A stretch of 33,711 nt of DNA from Candidatus Aminicenantota bacterium (GCA_017886205.1 JAFNEO010000016.1:1-33711), one strand, 5' to 3'. Shown: positions 1 to 9,574, numbered from the stretch's first letter. Translations and numbers: made by a program. The notes: generated by a model from the sequence alone, not told the origin.

Positions 1-49
1 CCCCTTATTGTATTATTAGATCAGTTTTGCTGCCGAGAGAGGAGGAGGC

Positions 50-2791
50 ATGAAAATCTTGCGGCCTGAACGGACGGTCTTCACTATGCTCTTAATATCG
101 GTTTTCTTTTTAGCGTTATCAATTTCGGCCCATGAGAGACCCGAGGAGGCGCTGCTCAAGCAGTTCACTTTCCGTAACCTCGGGCCCTTCCGTGCCGGGT
201 CGTGGGTCACGAGCTTTGCTGTTCCTGCCCAGCCACCCCGCGCGCACCTCTATACCCTGTACGTAGGCACCCGGAACGGCGGCGTCTGGAAGACGGTCAA
301 CAACGGCACAACCTTCGAGCCCATTTTTGATAGCCAGGAAGCGCTCTCGATCGGAGACGTAGCCGTGGCGCCCTCGGACGAGAACATCGTCTGGGTGGGG
401 ACGGGGGAGGCCTACTGCACCCGAAGCTCCAACAGTGGAGACGGCATCTACAAGTCCACCGATGGCGGCAAAACCTGGAAACATTGTGGGCTCCGGGATT
501 CCCATCACATCGCCCGGATCATCATCCACCCAACGAATCCCGATATCGTCTATGTGGCCGCTATGGGACATCTCTTCTCTGCGAACGAGGAACGCGGCGT
601 GTTCAAGACAGCCGACGGCGGCGCGACCTGGCAGAAGGTTCTCTATATAAACGATAAAGTCGGAGCCATCGACCTGGCGATAAACCTTGCCGCTCCCGAT
701 ACCCTCTACGCGGCGACGTACGAAAAGGTCCGTTTGCCCTGGCATTACGAGGCCGGAGGACCCGAGAGCGCCATCTACAAGACCACGGATGCTGGCAAGA
801 GCTGGGCGCGCCTCGGCGGAGGGCTTCCCGTCGGCCGCGTCGGCCGGATCGGGTTCGACATCTACCAGAAAAACCCCGACATCCTCTATGCAATCGTCGA
901 GAACGTCAATAAGCGTCCGCCGACCAAGGAGGAGGCCGAGCTGGACAAAAAAAGGGGACGCGAGCCCCGTGAACGCACCTTCGGTGTCGAGGTCTTCCGC
1001 ACGGACGATGCAGGATCAAGCTGGCGGAAGATCAATGCCGGCAAGGAGTCGGCGTTCGATAAAGCCCCTTACTCCTTCAACCAGCTGCGCATTAATCCAC
1101 GCGATCCGGATAAGGTCTACTGCACGGGCCAGTCGTTAGTGAGCACGATGGACGGCGGGAAGACCTGGACCGGCCTGACCTGGCCGCCGGACGGCGTTTT
1201 CCAGAAGGCCTTCGGCGACTTCCGGACGATGTGGATCGATCCCCAGGACCCCGACCGCCTGATCTTCGGGAGCGACGGCGGAGTCTATGTGTCATACGAC
1301 GGCGGCAGGACCTGCCACCATTATTACAACATTCCCCTCGGCGAGTTCTACGCCGTCGGAGTGGACATGGAAGACCCCTACAACATCTACGGCGGCCTCC
1401 AGGACCACGATTCCTGGAAAGGGCCGTCGAACGGCTGGGCTGGCGAGATGACCCTCGCTGACTGGGTGACGGTCGGCGGCGGCGACGGGATGTATAACGC
1501 CATCGATCCAACCGACAGCCGCTGGGTCTACAACAACCGCGAGTTCGGCGCCATGTGGCGGCTCGACCAGAAGTCCGGTGTTCAGACTCCGATCATGCCG
1601 CGCCGGGAAAAAGGGAAAGACTCCTATCGCTTCAACTGGACGCCGCCGATCATGCTGTCGCCGCACAACAGCGCCATCGTCTACACGGGAGCCCAGGTCC
1701 TCTTGAGGTCGCTCGACCGGGGCGACCACTGGGAGGAGATCAGCCCCGACCTCACGACGAACGACGACTCCAAGCAGCACGGTGCCGGCAACATCAGTTT
1801 TTGCACGATCACAACAGCCTCCGAATCGCCGCTCAAGCCGGGCGTCATCTGGGTGGGGACGGACGACGGCAAGGTGCAGATCACCCAAGACCACGGGGCG
1901 ACATGGACGGATTGCACGGCCGGGATCGCGGCCGCCGGCGGTCCCGCGGACCTCTGGGTTAGCCGCGTCTTCGCCTCTCCGCACGATGCCGGGACGGCCT
2001 TCGTTTCCAAGACGGGATTCCGCCAGGACATCCTCAAGCCGTTTCTTTTCCAGACGACCGATTTCGGGGCGACCTGGACAGCGATCGCCGGCGACCTGCC
2101 CGACAAGAATATCAACGTCGTCCTCCAGGACCGAAAGAACGCCGGCCTTCTTTTCGTCGGCACCGACAGCGGGCTTTACGTTTCCCTCAACGCCGGCCGG
2201 AATTGGCTTCCCTTTAAGACTAACATGCCCTGGGTCAAGGTGACCGACCTGGTCATCCATCCTCGGGAGAACGACCTCATCGTGGCCACCTACGGCCGAG
2301 GCTTTTGGTTGACGGACATCACTTTACTTCAAGAGTGGAACGAACAGATCTCCGCTGAAGATGTCTATCTTTTTGGCATCGAACCCAGGGCTCAATTCCA
2401 ACCGACCGTCTACGGAAACTACCAGCTCCTGGGCGACAGCCACCTCATGACACCCAATGAATCAGATGACTTTGTCATCCGCTACTATCTCAAGGAAAAG
2501 GCCAAGGACAAGGTGAAGATGGCGATCATGGATTTCTCCGGCAAAGTCCTTCGGGAGTTCGAGGGTAAAGGCGAGGCGGGCTTCAACACGGTGGTTTGGG
2601 ATATGCGGCCGAGCCGAGAAAAGGAGAAGGGCGCCGCCGAGGAAGAGTGGGAGAGGCAGCGGAACGCACTCGTGGAGCCGGGAGAATACCTAGTTGTCCT
2701 CGAAGCCGGCGGCCGGAAGCTGACTCAAAAAGCCTTGGTCCGGAAACGGCAGGGCTGGTCCATCGGCCCCTTCCCGACCACGATCAAATAG
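50..2791 (+). CDS. Secreted VPS10/sortilin-like Asp-box beta-propeller protein
   Basis: The protein has 913 residues. A signal peptide covers about residues 1-27 (a hydrophobic stretch ending in SISAHE), so it acts outside the cytoplasm. About ten Asp-box (BNR-type) motifs of the form S/T-x-D-x-G-x-T-W are spread along it, for example STDGGKTW near residue 136, TADGGATW near 187, TTDAGKSW near 245, STMDGGKTW near 365, TQDHGATW near 611 and TTDFGATW near 669. This is the architecture of large VPS10/sortilin-like propellers, often loosely annotated as glycosyl hydrolases. The last 110 residues (after YLFGIEP) look like a beta-sandwich resembling the FlgD-type domain. The start is well supported by GGAGGAGG at 41-48, just before the ATG; TATTAT at 11-16 could be a -10 box. 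I see no catalytic residues that prove glycosidase activity. A binding or peptidase-associated role is equally possible. Confidence 0.85.
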   Translation: MKILRPERTVFTMLLISVFFLALSISAHERPEEALLKQFTFRNLGPFRAGSWVTSFAVPAQPPRAHLYTLYVGTRNGGVWKTVNNGTTFEPIFDSQEALSIGDVAVAPSDENIVWVGTGEAYCTRSSNSGDGIYKSTDGGKTWKHCGLRDSHHIARIIIHPTNPDIVYVAAMGHLFSANEERGVFKTADGGATWQKVLYINDKVGAIDLAINLAAPDTLYAATYEKVRLPWHYEAGGPESAIYKTTDAGKSWARLGGGLPVGRVGRIGFDIYQKNPDILYAIVENVNKRPPTKEEAELDKKRGREPRERTFGVEVFRTDDAGSSWRKINAGKESAFDKAPYSFNQLRINPRDPDKVYCTGQSLVSTMDGGKTWTGLTWPPDGVFQKAFGDFRTMWIDPQDPDRLIFGSDGGVYVSYDGGRTCHHYYNIPLGEFYAVGVDMEDPYNIYGGLQDHDSWKGPSNGWAGEMTLADWVTVGGGDGMYNAIDPTDSRWVYNNREFGAMWRLDQKSGVQTPIMPRREKGKDSYRFNWTPPIMLSPHNSAIVYTGAQVLLRSLDRGDHWEEISPDLTTNDDSKQHGAGNISFCTITTASESPLKPGVIWVGTDDGKVQITQDHGATWTDCTAGIAAAGGPADLWVSRVFASPHDAGTAFVSKTGFRQDILKPFLFQTTDFGATWTAIAGDLPDKNINVVLQDRKNAGLLFVGTDSGLYVSLNAGRNWLPFKTNMPWVKVTDLVIHPRENDLIVATYGRGFWLTDITLLQEWNEQISAEDVYLFGIEPRAQFQPTVYGNYQLLGDSHLMTPNESDDFVIRYYLKEKAKDKVKMAIMDFSGKVLREFEGKGEAGFNTVVWDMRPSREKEKGAAEEEWERQRNALVEPGEYLVVLEAGGRKLTQKALVRKRQGWSIGPFPTTIK

Positions 2792-2853
2792 GGCCGGGCA
2801 AATTCATGGTTGCAGAATAAACAGAATATAATTAAGATGATCTCTTTATCAGC

Positions 2854-3258
2854 ATGGACATTAAGATTGTCCTTGTCGACGATGACAAGGTGACGCTCCG
2901 TTTTCTGGAGCATTTTCTGGTCGACAATCTGTTCTCGGTCCAGACCGCTCAAGACGGAGAAACGGCATTGGCCTTAGTCAAGAAAGAAAAACCTTCTATT
3001 CTGATCAGCGACCTTGTCCTTCCCAAGATCGACGGCGTTGAGCTGTGCAAGAGAATCAAGCAAGATCCGGACTTGAAGCGAACAAAGGTTATCCTCATGT
3101 CGGCGGTATACATGGGGTCGGCTCTCAGGCCCGTCGCCCGGGACTGCGGCGCGGACGGTTTTGTCGGCAAGCCGATCAGGTCAACAGAGCTGCTGGAAAA
3201 GATCTATAAGTTGTCCGCTGAAGCCGACAGCCCTGGGGGAAAAGAAACGCCGTCCTAA
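2854..3258 (+). CDS. Single-domain response regulator (CheY-like receiver)
   Basis: This 134-residue protein is a lone receiver domain with no output domain. The acidic pocket is D9-D10-D11, the phosphoacceptor is D53 in ISDLVLP, the conserved Ser is in LMSAVY, and the Lys-Pro pair is in VGKPI. A phosphorelay partner is expected from the family, but no histidine kinase is visible nearby. TATAAT at 2827-2832 could serve as a -10 element, without a clear -35. There is no convincing Shine-Dalgarno sequence before the ATG. The 62-base gap from the propeller gene permits read-through, so an operon with it is possible but unproven. Confidence 0.85.
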   Translation: MDIKIVLVDDDKVTLRFLEHFLVDNLFSVQTAQDGETALALVKKEKPSILISDLVLPKIDGVELCKRIKQDPDLKRTKVILMSAVYMGSALRPVARDCGADGFVGKPIRSTELLEKIYKLSAEADSPGGKETPS

Positions 3259-3262
3259 GAAT

Positions 3263-3274
3263 CGGCCGCGGCCG
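3263..3274. repeat. Perfect 12-bp GC palindrome after the response regulator
   Basis: CGGCCGCGGCCG is a perfect palindrome lying five bases after the receiver gene stop. It is not followed by a T tract, so it is not a classical intrinsic terminator. It may slow transcription or be coincidental in GC-rich DNA. Confidence 0.3.
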
Positions 3275-3345
3275 TGATCGGCTCTGGTCCAGAAAAAGCA
3301 AATAGGGGGAGAACACTCGGCTCCTATGGTTTGGGTAGGTGATGG

Positions 3346-3374
3346 TTGACTTAAGGTGATAAGACAAATATAAA
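3346..3374 (+). promoter_or_regulatory. Sigma70-type promoter for the arabinosidase pair
   Basis: TTGACT (3346-3351) and TATAAA (3369-3374) are separated by exactly 17 bases. Transcription would start near 3381, leaving a leader of roughly 36 bases with a GAAAGGA ribosome binding site before the ATG at 3417. Confidence 0.65.
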
Positions 3375-3416
3375 GAGATGGAGCCGTCCTGAGTACCGGG
3401 AAGAAAGGAAAAAACC

Positions 3417-5816
3417 ATGAAGGAAATCCGCTTGATCATATCGGCCTACCTTATTTGCGCTTTTTTCATGCTCATCCCTTCTTGGGGGATAATGCCCTCA
3501 GCACGCAGTGAGACTCCTCCTTCGGCCCAGAGCCGGATAGCCGTGCCCAACTCCTCGTTTGAAGAGGTCGAAGGGAACATGCCGAAGGGCTGGACGACAA
3601 TGACCTGGCAGCCGAAGGCCGATTTCGCTCTGGATTCCTCCATCGCTCACTCCGGGAAAAACAGCGTCCGGGTCTCTTCGGCCGAGGGTGCCGACGCCTC
3701 CTGGATGATCGTCATCCCGGCCAAGGCATTTTCCAGGTACCGCCTGAGCGGCTGGGTCAAAACCCAAGACCTCGAGCCGGGGACGAGCCGGGGCGCGCTT
3801 TTCAGCTTCCACGGCACCGATATCCGAACTAAGGCCGTCATCGGCACGCAGGGTTGGACCCGGCTGGAGCTCGTGTTCGATAGCGGCGCCAACGACGTCC
3901 TCTGGCTCAACTGCCTTTTCGGCGGCTGGGGGAAGGCCACCGGGACAGCCTGGTTCGATGACGTAGAGCTCGAACTCCTCTCGACGCGGGCCTTGAAACC
4001 GCAAGTGACGATCGAGGCGACGAAAACACTGCCGCCGATGTCCAAGTACATCTACGGCCAGTTCATCGAACACCTCGGACGCTGCATCTACCAGGGCATC
4101 TGGGCGGAGATGCTCGAAGACCGCAAGTTCTTCTACGCCGTGAACGCAGAGGATTCTGTCTGGAAGTCTATCGGGGAGCCACACAGCGTCTGGATGAACC
4201 CGGTGGTCGCCTATGTCGGCGTCCACGCGGCCGAAGTCCGGTTAAAGGGGAACGGCCGGCCCGGCGGGATTTCCCAGGGCGATCTGGCTCTCATCAAAGG
4301 GAAATCCTATGTTGGCCGGGTCGTTCTTTCCGCCGACCCGGGCGCATTGCCCGTTGAAGTGAGCCTTGTCTGGGGTGAAGGCGCCGAGGACAGGCAGACG
4401 GTGAGCCTTGAGGACATCGGGAATGATTATCGCACCTTCCCCCTGTCCTTTACGGCCGGTGCCTCGACCGAAAAGGCCCGTCTGGAGATCTGGTCGAGCG
4501 GCGGCGAGTCCTTCCGGGTGGGCACCGTCTCACTCATGCCTGAGGACAATATCGAGGGCTTCCGCCCCGACGTCCTCGCCCTCCTCAAGGAGTTGGATTC
4601 GCCGGTCTATCGCTGGCCGGGCGGCAATTTCGCCAGCGGCTACAACTGGAAGGACGGCATCGGTGACTCCGACCGCCGTCCCCCGCGCAAGAACCCAGCC
4701 TGGCTCGGGATCGAACACAACGACGTCGGCATCCACGAGTTCCTGGACCTGTGCCGCCTCATCGGGACTGAACCCTACATCACGGTCAACAGCGGCCAGG
4801 GCTCGGAAACCATGGCCGCCGAAGAGGTCGAATACGTCAACGGCGCATCTTCCACTCCCATGGGCAGGTGGCGCGCCGAGAACGGGAGGCTCGAACCCTG
4901 GGGAGTGAAGTGGTGGTCGGTCGGCAACGAGATGTATGGCGACTGGCAGCTCGGCCACATGCCTCTTCAGGATTACGTCAAGAAGCACAACCGCTTCGCC
5001 GAGGTCATGCGGGCCGAGGACCCGGCGATTAAGGTCATCGGTGTCGGCGCGGTCGGGCCCTGGAGCGAGGGAATGCTCGCCGGGTCCGCCGGTCACATGG
5101 ACTTCATCAGCGAGCACTTCTATGTCGGCGAGCAGCCCGGGGTTCTCAGTCATGTTTCCCAGGTCCCGCGCGAAGTCCGGCGCATCGCCCAGGCCCACCG
5201 TGGTTACCGGAGGACGATCCCCGCGCTCAAGGGGAAGGGAATTCCCGTGGCCCTCGACGAGTGGAACTACTGGTACGGGCCGGAGCTCTACGGCCAGATC
5301 GGGACCCGCTACTTTCTCAAGGATGGACTGGGTGTCGCCGCCGGGATCAACGAATATGCCCGCCAGAGCGACGTCATCTTCATGGCCAATTATGCCCAGA
5401 CCGTGAACGTCATCGGCGCCATCAAGACAACCAAGACGGCGGCCGCGTTTGATACAACCGGACTGGTGCTGAAGCTCTACCGGGCGCAGTTCGGCACACT
5501 GCCGGTCAGGGTCACGGGCACGCCGGAGCCGATGGATGTCATGGCCGCCTGGACGGAAGGGAAAAAAGCGCTGGCGATCTCCATCGTCAACCCGACGCTC
5601 GAGGCCCAGTCTTTGACTCTGAGCCTTAAGGGACTCGGCGTTCCCAAGTCGGCGAAGCTTTACCGTATCGCCGGCACTGACCCCATGGCCTACAACGAAC
5701 CGGGGAAGGAGCCGATCGTGAGGATCGAGGAAATAAGCGGCGCGCCCTTTTCCGGCAAGCTGACCGTCCCCGCCCTCAGCGCTTCGATCTATGTGTTGGA
5801 GAAAAACAAGAGGTAG
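3417..5816 (+). CDS. GH51 alpha-L-arabinofuranosidase with N-terminal CBM-like domain
   Basis: The 799-residue protein should release terminal alpha-L-arabinofuranose from arabinan or arabinoxylan. An N-terminal signal segment (about 1-30) predicts export. Residues about 38-195 form a carbohydrate-binding beta-sandwich of the CBM4/9 kind, opening with VPNSSFEEVEG and closing with AWFDDVELELL. The GH51 domain begins near IYGQFIEHLGRCIYQG. The acid/base is E505 in WWSVGNEMYGD and the nucleophile is E615 in VALDEWNYWYG, both in the expected order and spacing. A C-terminal beta domain ends in the usual SASIYVLE. GAAAGGA lies before the ATG. The gene sits 21 bases upstream of the GH127 gene, so the two are probably cotranscribed. 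Clan and catalytic residues are clear; the exact polymer is inferred. Confidence 0.93.
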   Translation: MKEIRLIISAYLICAFFMLIPSWGIMPSARSETPPSAQSRIAVPNSSFEEVEGNMPKGWTTMTWQPKADFALDSSIAHSGKNSVRVSSAEGADASWMIVIPAKAFSRYRLSGWVKTQDLEPGTSRGALFSFHGTDIRTKAVIGTQGWTRLELVFDSGANDVLWLNCLFGGWGKATGTAWFDDVELELLSTRALKPQVTIEATKTLPPMSKYIYGQFIEHLGRCIYQGIWAEMLEDRKFFYAVNAEDSVWKSIGEPHSVWMNPVVAYVGVHAAEVRLKGNGRPGGISQGDLALIKGKSYVGRVVLSADPGALPVEVSLVWGEGAEDRQTVSLEDIGNDYRTFPLSFTAGASTEKARLEIWSSGGESFRVGTVSLMPEDNIEGFRPDVLALLKELDSPVYRWPGGNFASGYNWKDGIGDSDRRPPRKNPAWLGIEHNDVGIHEFLDLCRLIGTEPYITVNSGQGSETMAAEEVEYVNGASSTPMGRWRAENGRLEPWGVKWWSVGNEMYGDWQLGHMPLQDYVKKHNRFAEVMRAEDPAIKVIGVGAVGPWSEGMLAGSAGHMDFISEHFYVGEQPGVLSHVSQVPREVRRIAQAHRGYRRTIPALKGKGIPVALDEWNYWYGPELYGQIGTRYFLKDGLGVAAGINEYARQSDVIFMANYAQTVNVIGAIKTTKTAAAFDTTGLVLKLYRAQFGTLPVRVTGTPEPMDVMAAWTEGKKALAISIVNPTLEAQSLTLSLKGLGVPKSAKLYRIAGTDPMAYNEPGKEPIVRIEEISGAPFSGKLTVPALSASIYVLEKNKR

Positions 5817-5837
5817 GGCTGTGGTCAGAGAGTAGAA

Positions 5838-7844
5838 ATGCCAAAGCAACGACTCCTGAAATTTCTCATCTTAAGCTCCCTTGCTTTGTTCGCCCGTGGC
5901 GGACAACTCCCGGTGATGAAGCCGGACTATCCCATCCGGCCGGCGGATTTCACCCAGGTCAAGCTGGAGGATGAGTTCTGGGCGCCGCGCCTCAAAATCA
6001 ACCGGACCGTGACGATTCCCTACCTATTCAACTTGGACGAGGAGACGGGCCGCACGGACAATTTCCGCATCGCAGCCGGACTTAAAAAAGGCAAACACAC
6101 CGGAAAACGATACAACGACAGCGACGTCTTCAAGGCGATGGAAGCGGCCGCGTATTCGCTCCGTGCCCATCCCGACCAGGAACTCCGGAATAAGCTGGAT
6201 GCTCTCGTTGCGGTCATCGGCAAGGCTCAGGAACCGGACGGCTATCTTTATACAACGCGTACGATCGACCCCAAAAACCCGGCGCCGGGCGCGGGCGCGG
6301 AGCGCTGGTCGAACCTACGGGTCAGCCACGAGCTCTATAACGTCGGCCATATGTATGAAGCCGCCGTCGCTCACTATATCACCACCGGCGAGCGCAGCTT
6401 CCTGGACATCGCCCTCAAAAACGCCGACCTACTCGTCCGCACGTTTGGGTCGGGGAAGCGGCGCGCCTTTCCCGGACACCAGGAGGTGGAGATCGGGCTC
6501 GGCAAACTCTATCGGATCACCGGCAACCGGCGGTATCTCGACCTGGCCAGGTTCTTCCTTGATGAGCGGGGTCACTATCATGGAGGCGAAACCTATGCGG
6601 CCGACTCGCCGTTTGCCATATACAACTCCGAAGAATATCTTCAGAATCATCTACCCGTGCTCGAACAAACCGAGGCGGTCGGGCACGCGGTCAGGGCCAC
6701 GTATATGTATTCCGGGATGGCCGATGTGGCGGCGCTGGGCGGCTGGCCCGAATACGAGGCGGCTGCTGGTCGCCTCTGGGAGAATGTCGTCGGCAAAAAA
6801 CTGTACATCACCGGAGGCATCGGCTCCACCGGTGAGTACGAAGCCTTCGGCGCCGATTATGAGCTGCCGAATGCTCAGGCCTATGCCGAGACCTGCGCTT
6901 CCATCGGCAACGCTCTCTGGAACCAACGGCTGTTTGAGCTCCATGGGGACGCCAAATATGTCGATGTTCTGGAGCGTATCATCTACAACGGGCTCATCTC
7001 GGGTGTCTCCCTGAGCGGCGAACGGTTCTTCTACCAGAACCCGCTCGAATCCGCCGGCAAGTACGAACGGAGCGGCTGGTTCGAGGTCGCCTGCTGCCCG
7101 GCCAACATCGCCCGCTTCCTGCCGACCTTGCCGGGTTATGTTTATGCCACGGGCGGAGACAGCCTCTACATTAACCTCTTCGCCGCCGGGAACGCCAAGG
7201 TCGAGCTCGCCGGCCGGTCGGTCGAGCTCGTCCAGGAGACCAAATACCCGTGGGAAGGGACGGTCAAGATCCTGGTCAACGCCCGGCCCGGAGGAACCTT
7301 TACCATCAGGCTCCGGATACCGGGATGGGCTCAGAACAAGCCTGTGCCCACCGACCTCTATCGCTTTTTAGACCGGAGTGAACAGCCGGTGAGGCTGTGG
7401 GTCAACCGAAAACCAGTCAATTTCAAACTGGAGAACGGGTATATTTCACTGCGCCGGAAATGGCGGTCGAATGACCTCATCGAGCTAATCCTGCCCATGC
7501 CCAACCGCCGGGTCGTCGCTCACGATCTGGTTAAGGAGGATTCCGGCAAAGTGGCCATCCAGCGGGGGCCGATCGTCTTTTGCGCCGAGGGTATCGATAA
7601 CGGAGGCCAGGCGCTGAACCTGGTTCTCCCGGACGGCGCGGAGCTCGAACATTGGTACCGGCCCGACCTGCTCGGCGGAGTGGCTATTATCACGGTGAAG
7701 GCGGTGGCGGTCGATGTGGGTGCCGACGGGGAGATCCTGGACCAGAGGTCGCATCAATTCATGGCCATTCCCTATTTCGCCTGGGCCAACCGCGGCCCCA
7801 ACGAGATGCGGGTTTGGTTCCCGCGTACTCCGGCTGCCCTTTGA
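5838..7844 (+). CDS. GH127 beta-L-arabinofuranosidase (former DUF1680)
   Basis: The 668-residue protein matches the HypBA1-type family that cleaves beta-L-arabinofuranosides, as found on hydroxyproline-rich plant glycoproteins. In HypBA1, zinc is held by Glu338, Cys340, Cys417 and Cys418, with Cys417 as nucleophile and Glu322 as acid/base. Here the same pattern appears as E351 and C353 in YAETCASIG, C419-C420 in EVACCPANIA, and E335 in GEYEAF, exactly 16 residues before E351 as in HypBA1. The N-terminus (LLKFLILSSLALFARGG) looks like a signal peptide, so the enzyme is probably exported. The start follows the GH51 stop by 21 bases with a modest AGAGAG motif. Together with GH51 it would strip both arabinofuranose anomers. 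The family call is firm; the natural substrate is inference. Confidence 0.94.
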   Translation: MPKQRLLKFLILSSLALFARGGQLPVMKPDYPIRPADFTQVKLEDEFWAPRLKINRTVTIPYLFNLDEETGRTDNFRIAAGLKKGKHTGKRYNDSDVFKAMEAAAYSLRAHPDQELRNKLDALVAVIGKAQEPDGYLYTTRTIDPKNPAPGAGAERWSNLRVSHELYNVGHMYEAAVAHYITTGERSFLDIALKNADLLVRTFGSGKRRAFPGHQEVEIGLGKLYRITGNRRYLDLARFFLDERGHYHGGETYAADSPFAIYNSEEYLQNHLPVLEQTEAVGHAVRATYMYSGMADVAALGGWPEYEAAAGRLWENVVGKKLYITGGIGSTGEYEAFGADYELPNAQAYAETCASIGNALWNQRLFELHGDAKYVDVLERIIYNGLISGVSLSGERFFYQNPLESAGKYERSGWFEVACCPANIARFLPTLPGYVYATGGDSLYINLFAAGNAKVELAGRSVELVQETKYPWEGTVKILVNARPGGTFTIRLRIPGWAQNKPVPTDLYRFLDRSEQPVRLWVNRKPVNFKLENGYISLRRKWRSNDLIELILPMPNRRVVAHDLVKEDSGKVAIQRGPIVFCAEGIDNGGQALNLVLPDGAELEHWYRPDLLGGVAIITVKAVAVDVGADGEILDQRSHQFMAIPYFAWANRGPNEMRVWFPRTPAAL

Positions 7845-7896
7845 AATTGGGGCCACCATATGAATTTCCGAATTAGAAATCGTATCCCCAAGATTT

Positions 7897-7925
7897 TTGA
7901 CCATCTGCTGCCCCTATGATATAAG
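7897..7925 (+). promoter_or_regulatory. Sigma70-type promoter placing the lactate permease mRNA start at its ATG
   Basis: TTGACC (7897-7902) and TATAAG (7920-7925) are 17 bases apart. The predicted transcript start is about 7931-7933, and the permease ATG is at 7934, so the mRNA would be leaderless or nearly so. A weak inverted repeat (TTGGGG at 7847-7852, CCCCAA at 7886-7891) lies just upstream and could end the arabinosidase transcript. Confidence 0.55.
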
Positions 7926-7933
7926 CGGGGGAA

Positions 7934-9574
7934 ATGGTCTGGCAGCAGGCTTACGATCCCCTGGGGAATGGCCTCCTTTCGGCGCTCATCGCGGGTATCC
8001 CGATCATCGTCTTGCTCGGGACGCTCGCTTTTCTAAAACTCAAAGCCCATCGGGCCGCCCTGCTCGGTCTGGCGGCCGCCTTTCTTATCGCCGTCGCCGT
8101 CTTCAGGATGCCGGTTGACAAGGCCGGCGCCGTGACCGCATTCGGTGCCGCCTATGGTCTTTTGCCGATCGGCTGGATTATCCTCAACGTCATCTTCCTT
8201 TACACCCTGGCCAACGAGAAAGGCCATTTCAAGGTTCTTCAGGAGAGTCTCACCGGCATCACCCGTGACAGCCGGTTGCAGCTCCTGCTCATCGCCTTTT
8301 GTTTCGGCGCCTTCTTTGAGGGAGCGGCCGGGTTCGGTACACCGGTGGCCGTCACGGCCGCCATCCTCATCGGTCTCGGGTTCAGTCCTCTTGCCGCTTC
8401 GGGTCTCTCGCTCATCGCCAACACCGCCCCGGTCGCTTTTGGAGCACTGGGGACGCCAATCATCGCCCTCCAGGGCGTGACCGGGTTGTCGCTTCAAGAC
8501 CTCAGCGCCCAGGCCGGCCGCATCCTGCCCTTCTTTTCGATCATCATCCCGTTTTGGCTCGTCTGGGCCTATGCCGGGTTCGGGGGAATGCTCGAGATCT
8601 GGCCGGCGCTTCTCGTCGCCGGGGCCTGCTTTGCTGTCCCCCAATTTCTAGTCTCCAACCTGCACGGCCCCTGGCTGGTGGACATCATCGCCTCGATGAT
8701 CTCTATTCTTGGGCTCGTTGTTTTCCTATTCGTCTGGCACCCCCGGCGGATCTGGGGTCTTAACGGGCACGAGGCCAACGCCGCCGCACGGTCCTCCCAT
8801 CGCTTCAGTCGTGCCGACGTCGTCAGCGCCTGGATGCCCTGGGCGATTCTCAGCGTGACTGTTTTCATCTGGGGCATCCCTGAGGTCAAGGTGTTCCTCG
8901 ACGGTCTGTCCTCGTTTAAGGTGCCGGTCCCGCTCGTCCATCAGCTCGTCGAGCGCATGCCGCCGGTTGTGGCCAGCCCCACGGCGGAAGCCGCGGTCTT
9001 CAGCTTCAACTGGCTGTCCTTCACCGGGACGGGAATCCTCGTCGCCGCCCTCCTCTCCGCTTTCGTCATGGGATGTGGGCCCCGCGAGATCGGGCGAGCC
9101 TGGTGGGCGACGCTTCACCGCGTCCGCTTTTCGCTGCTCACTGTATCCGCCATGCTCGCCCTCGGGTTTATCACCCGCTATTCCGGCCTGGATGCGGCTA
9201 TGGGCCTGATGTTCGCCCGGACGGGAAAGCTCTACCCCTTTTTCGGCACGCTCCTGGGCTGGCTGGGCGTCGCGCTCACCGGCTCGGACACTTCCTCCAA
9301 TGTCCTCTTCGGCAGCCTGCAGCGAATCTCAGCCGAGCAGATCGGCCTCAGCCCGACCCTCATGGCCTCGGCCAACAGCTGCGGCGGGGTCATGGGCAAG
9401 ATGATCGATGCCCAGAGCATCGTCGTCGCCAGCACGGCCACCCGGTGGTACGGGCATGAGGGCGAAATCCTCCGCTATGTTTTTTTTCACAGCCTGGCGT
9501 TGGCCGCACTGGTCGGGTTGATGGTTTTCCTGCAAGCCTATGTCTTCCCCTTCACGCGGCTCGTCGTGAAATAG
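7934..9574 (+). CDS. lctP: L-lactate permease (LctP/LldP family)
   Basis: The 546-residue integral membrane protein has about a dozen hydrophobic helices and is close to the usual family length of roughly 550. The start is supported by homology: WQQAYDP near the N-terminus matches the WQQxYDP opening of LldP proteins. The family signature GAFFEGAAGFGTPVAV lies near residue 118, followed by FGALGTPI. The C-terminal half has SDTSSNVLFG and NSCGGVMGKM, both typical. It would import L-lactate (or glycolate) with protons. lutABC, which would oxidise the lactate, lies about 17 kb downstream in the same orientation. The apparent lack of an untranslated leader is unusual (see promoter at 7897). Confidence 0.95.
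   Translation: MVWQQAYDPLGNGLLSALIAGIPIIVLLGTLAFLKLKAHRAALLGLAAAFLIAVAVFRMPVDKAGAVTAFGAAYGLLPIGWIILNVIFLYTLANEKGHFKVLQESLTGITRDSRLQLLLIAFCFGAFFEGAAGFGTPVAVTAAILIGLGFSPLAASGLSLIANTAPVAFGALGTPIIALQGVTGLSLQDLSAQAGRILPFFSIIIPFWLVWAYAGFGGMLEIWPALLVAGACFAVPQFLVSNLHGPWLVDIIASMISILGLVVFLFVWHPRRIWGLNGHEANAAARSSHRFSRADVVSAWMPWAILSVTVFIWGIPEVKVFLDGLSSFKVPVPLVHQLVERMPPVVASPTAEAAVFSFNWLSFTGTGILVAALLSAFVMGCGPREIGRAWWATLHRVRFSLLTVSAMLALGFITRYSGLDAAMGLMFARTGKLYPFFGTLLGWLGVALTGSDTSSNVLFGSLQRISAEQIGLSPTLMASANSCGGVMGKMIDAQSIVVASTATRWYGHEGEILRYVFFHSLALAALVGLMVFLQAYVFPFTRLVVK

Noticed and set aside
3259..3345. Intrinsic terminator after the response regulator
   Set aside because: The CGGCCGCGGCCG palindrome is not followed by a T run.
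4530..5849. Long open frame (439 codons) on the minus strand
   Set aside because: It lies fully opposite the GH51 gene, whose catalytic residues are intact. Its translation is low-complexity and resembles no protein; such frames are common opposite GC-rich genes.
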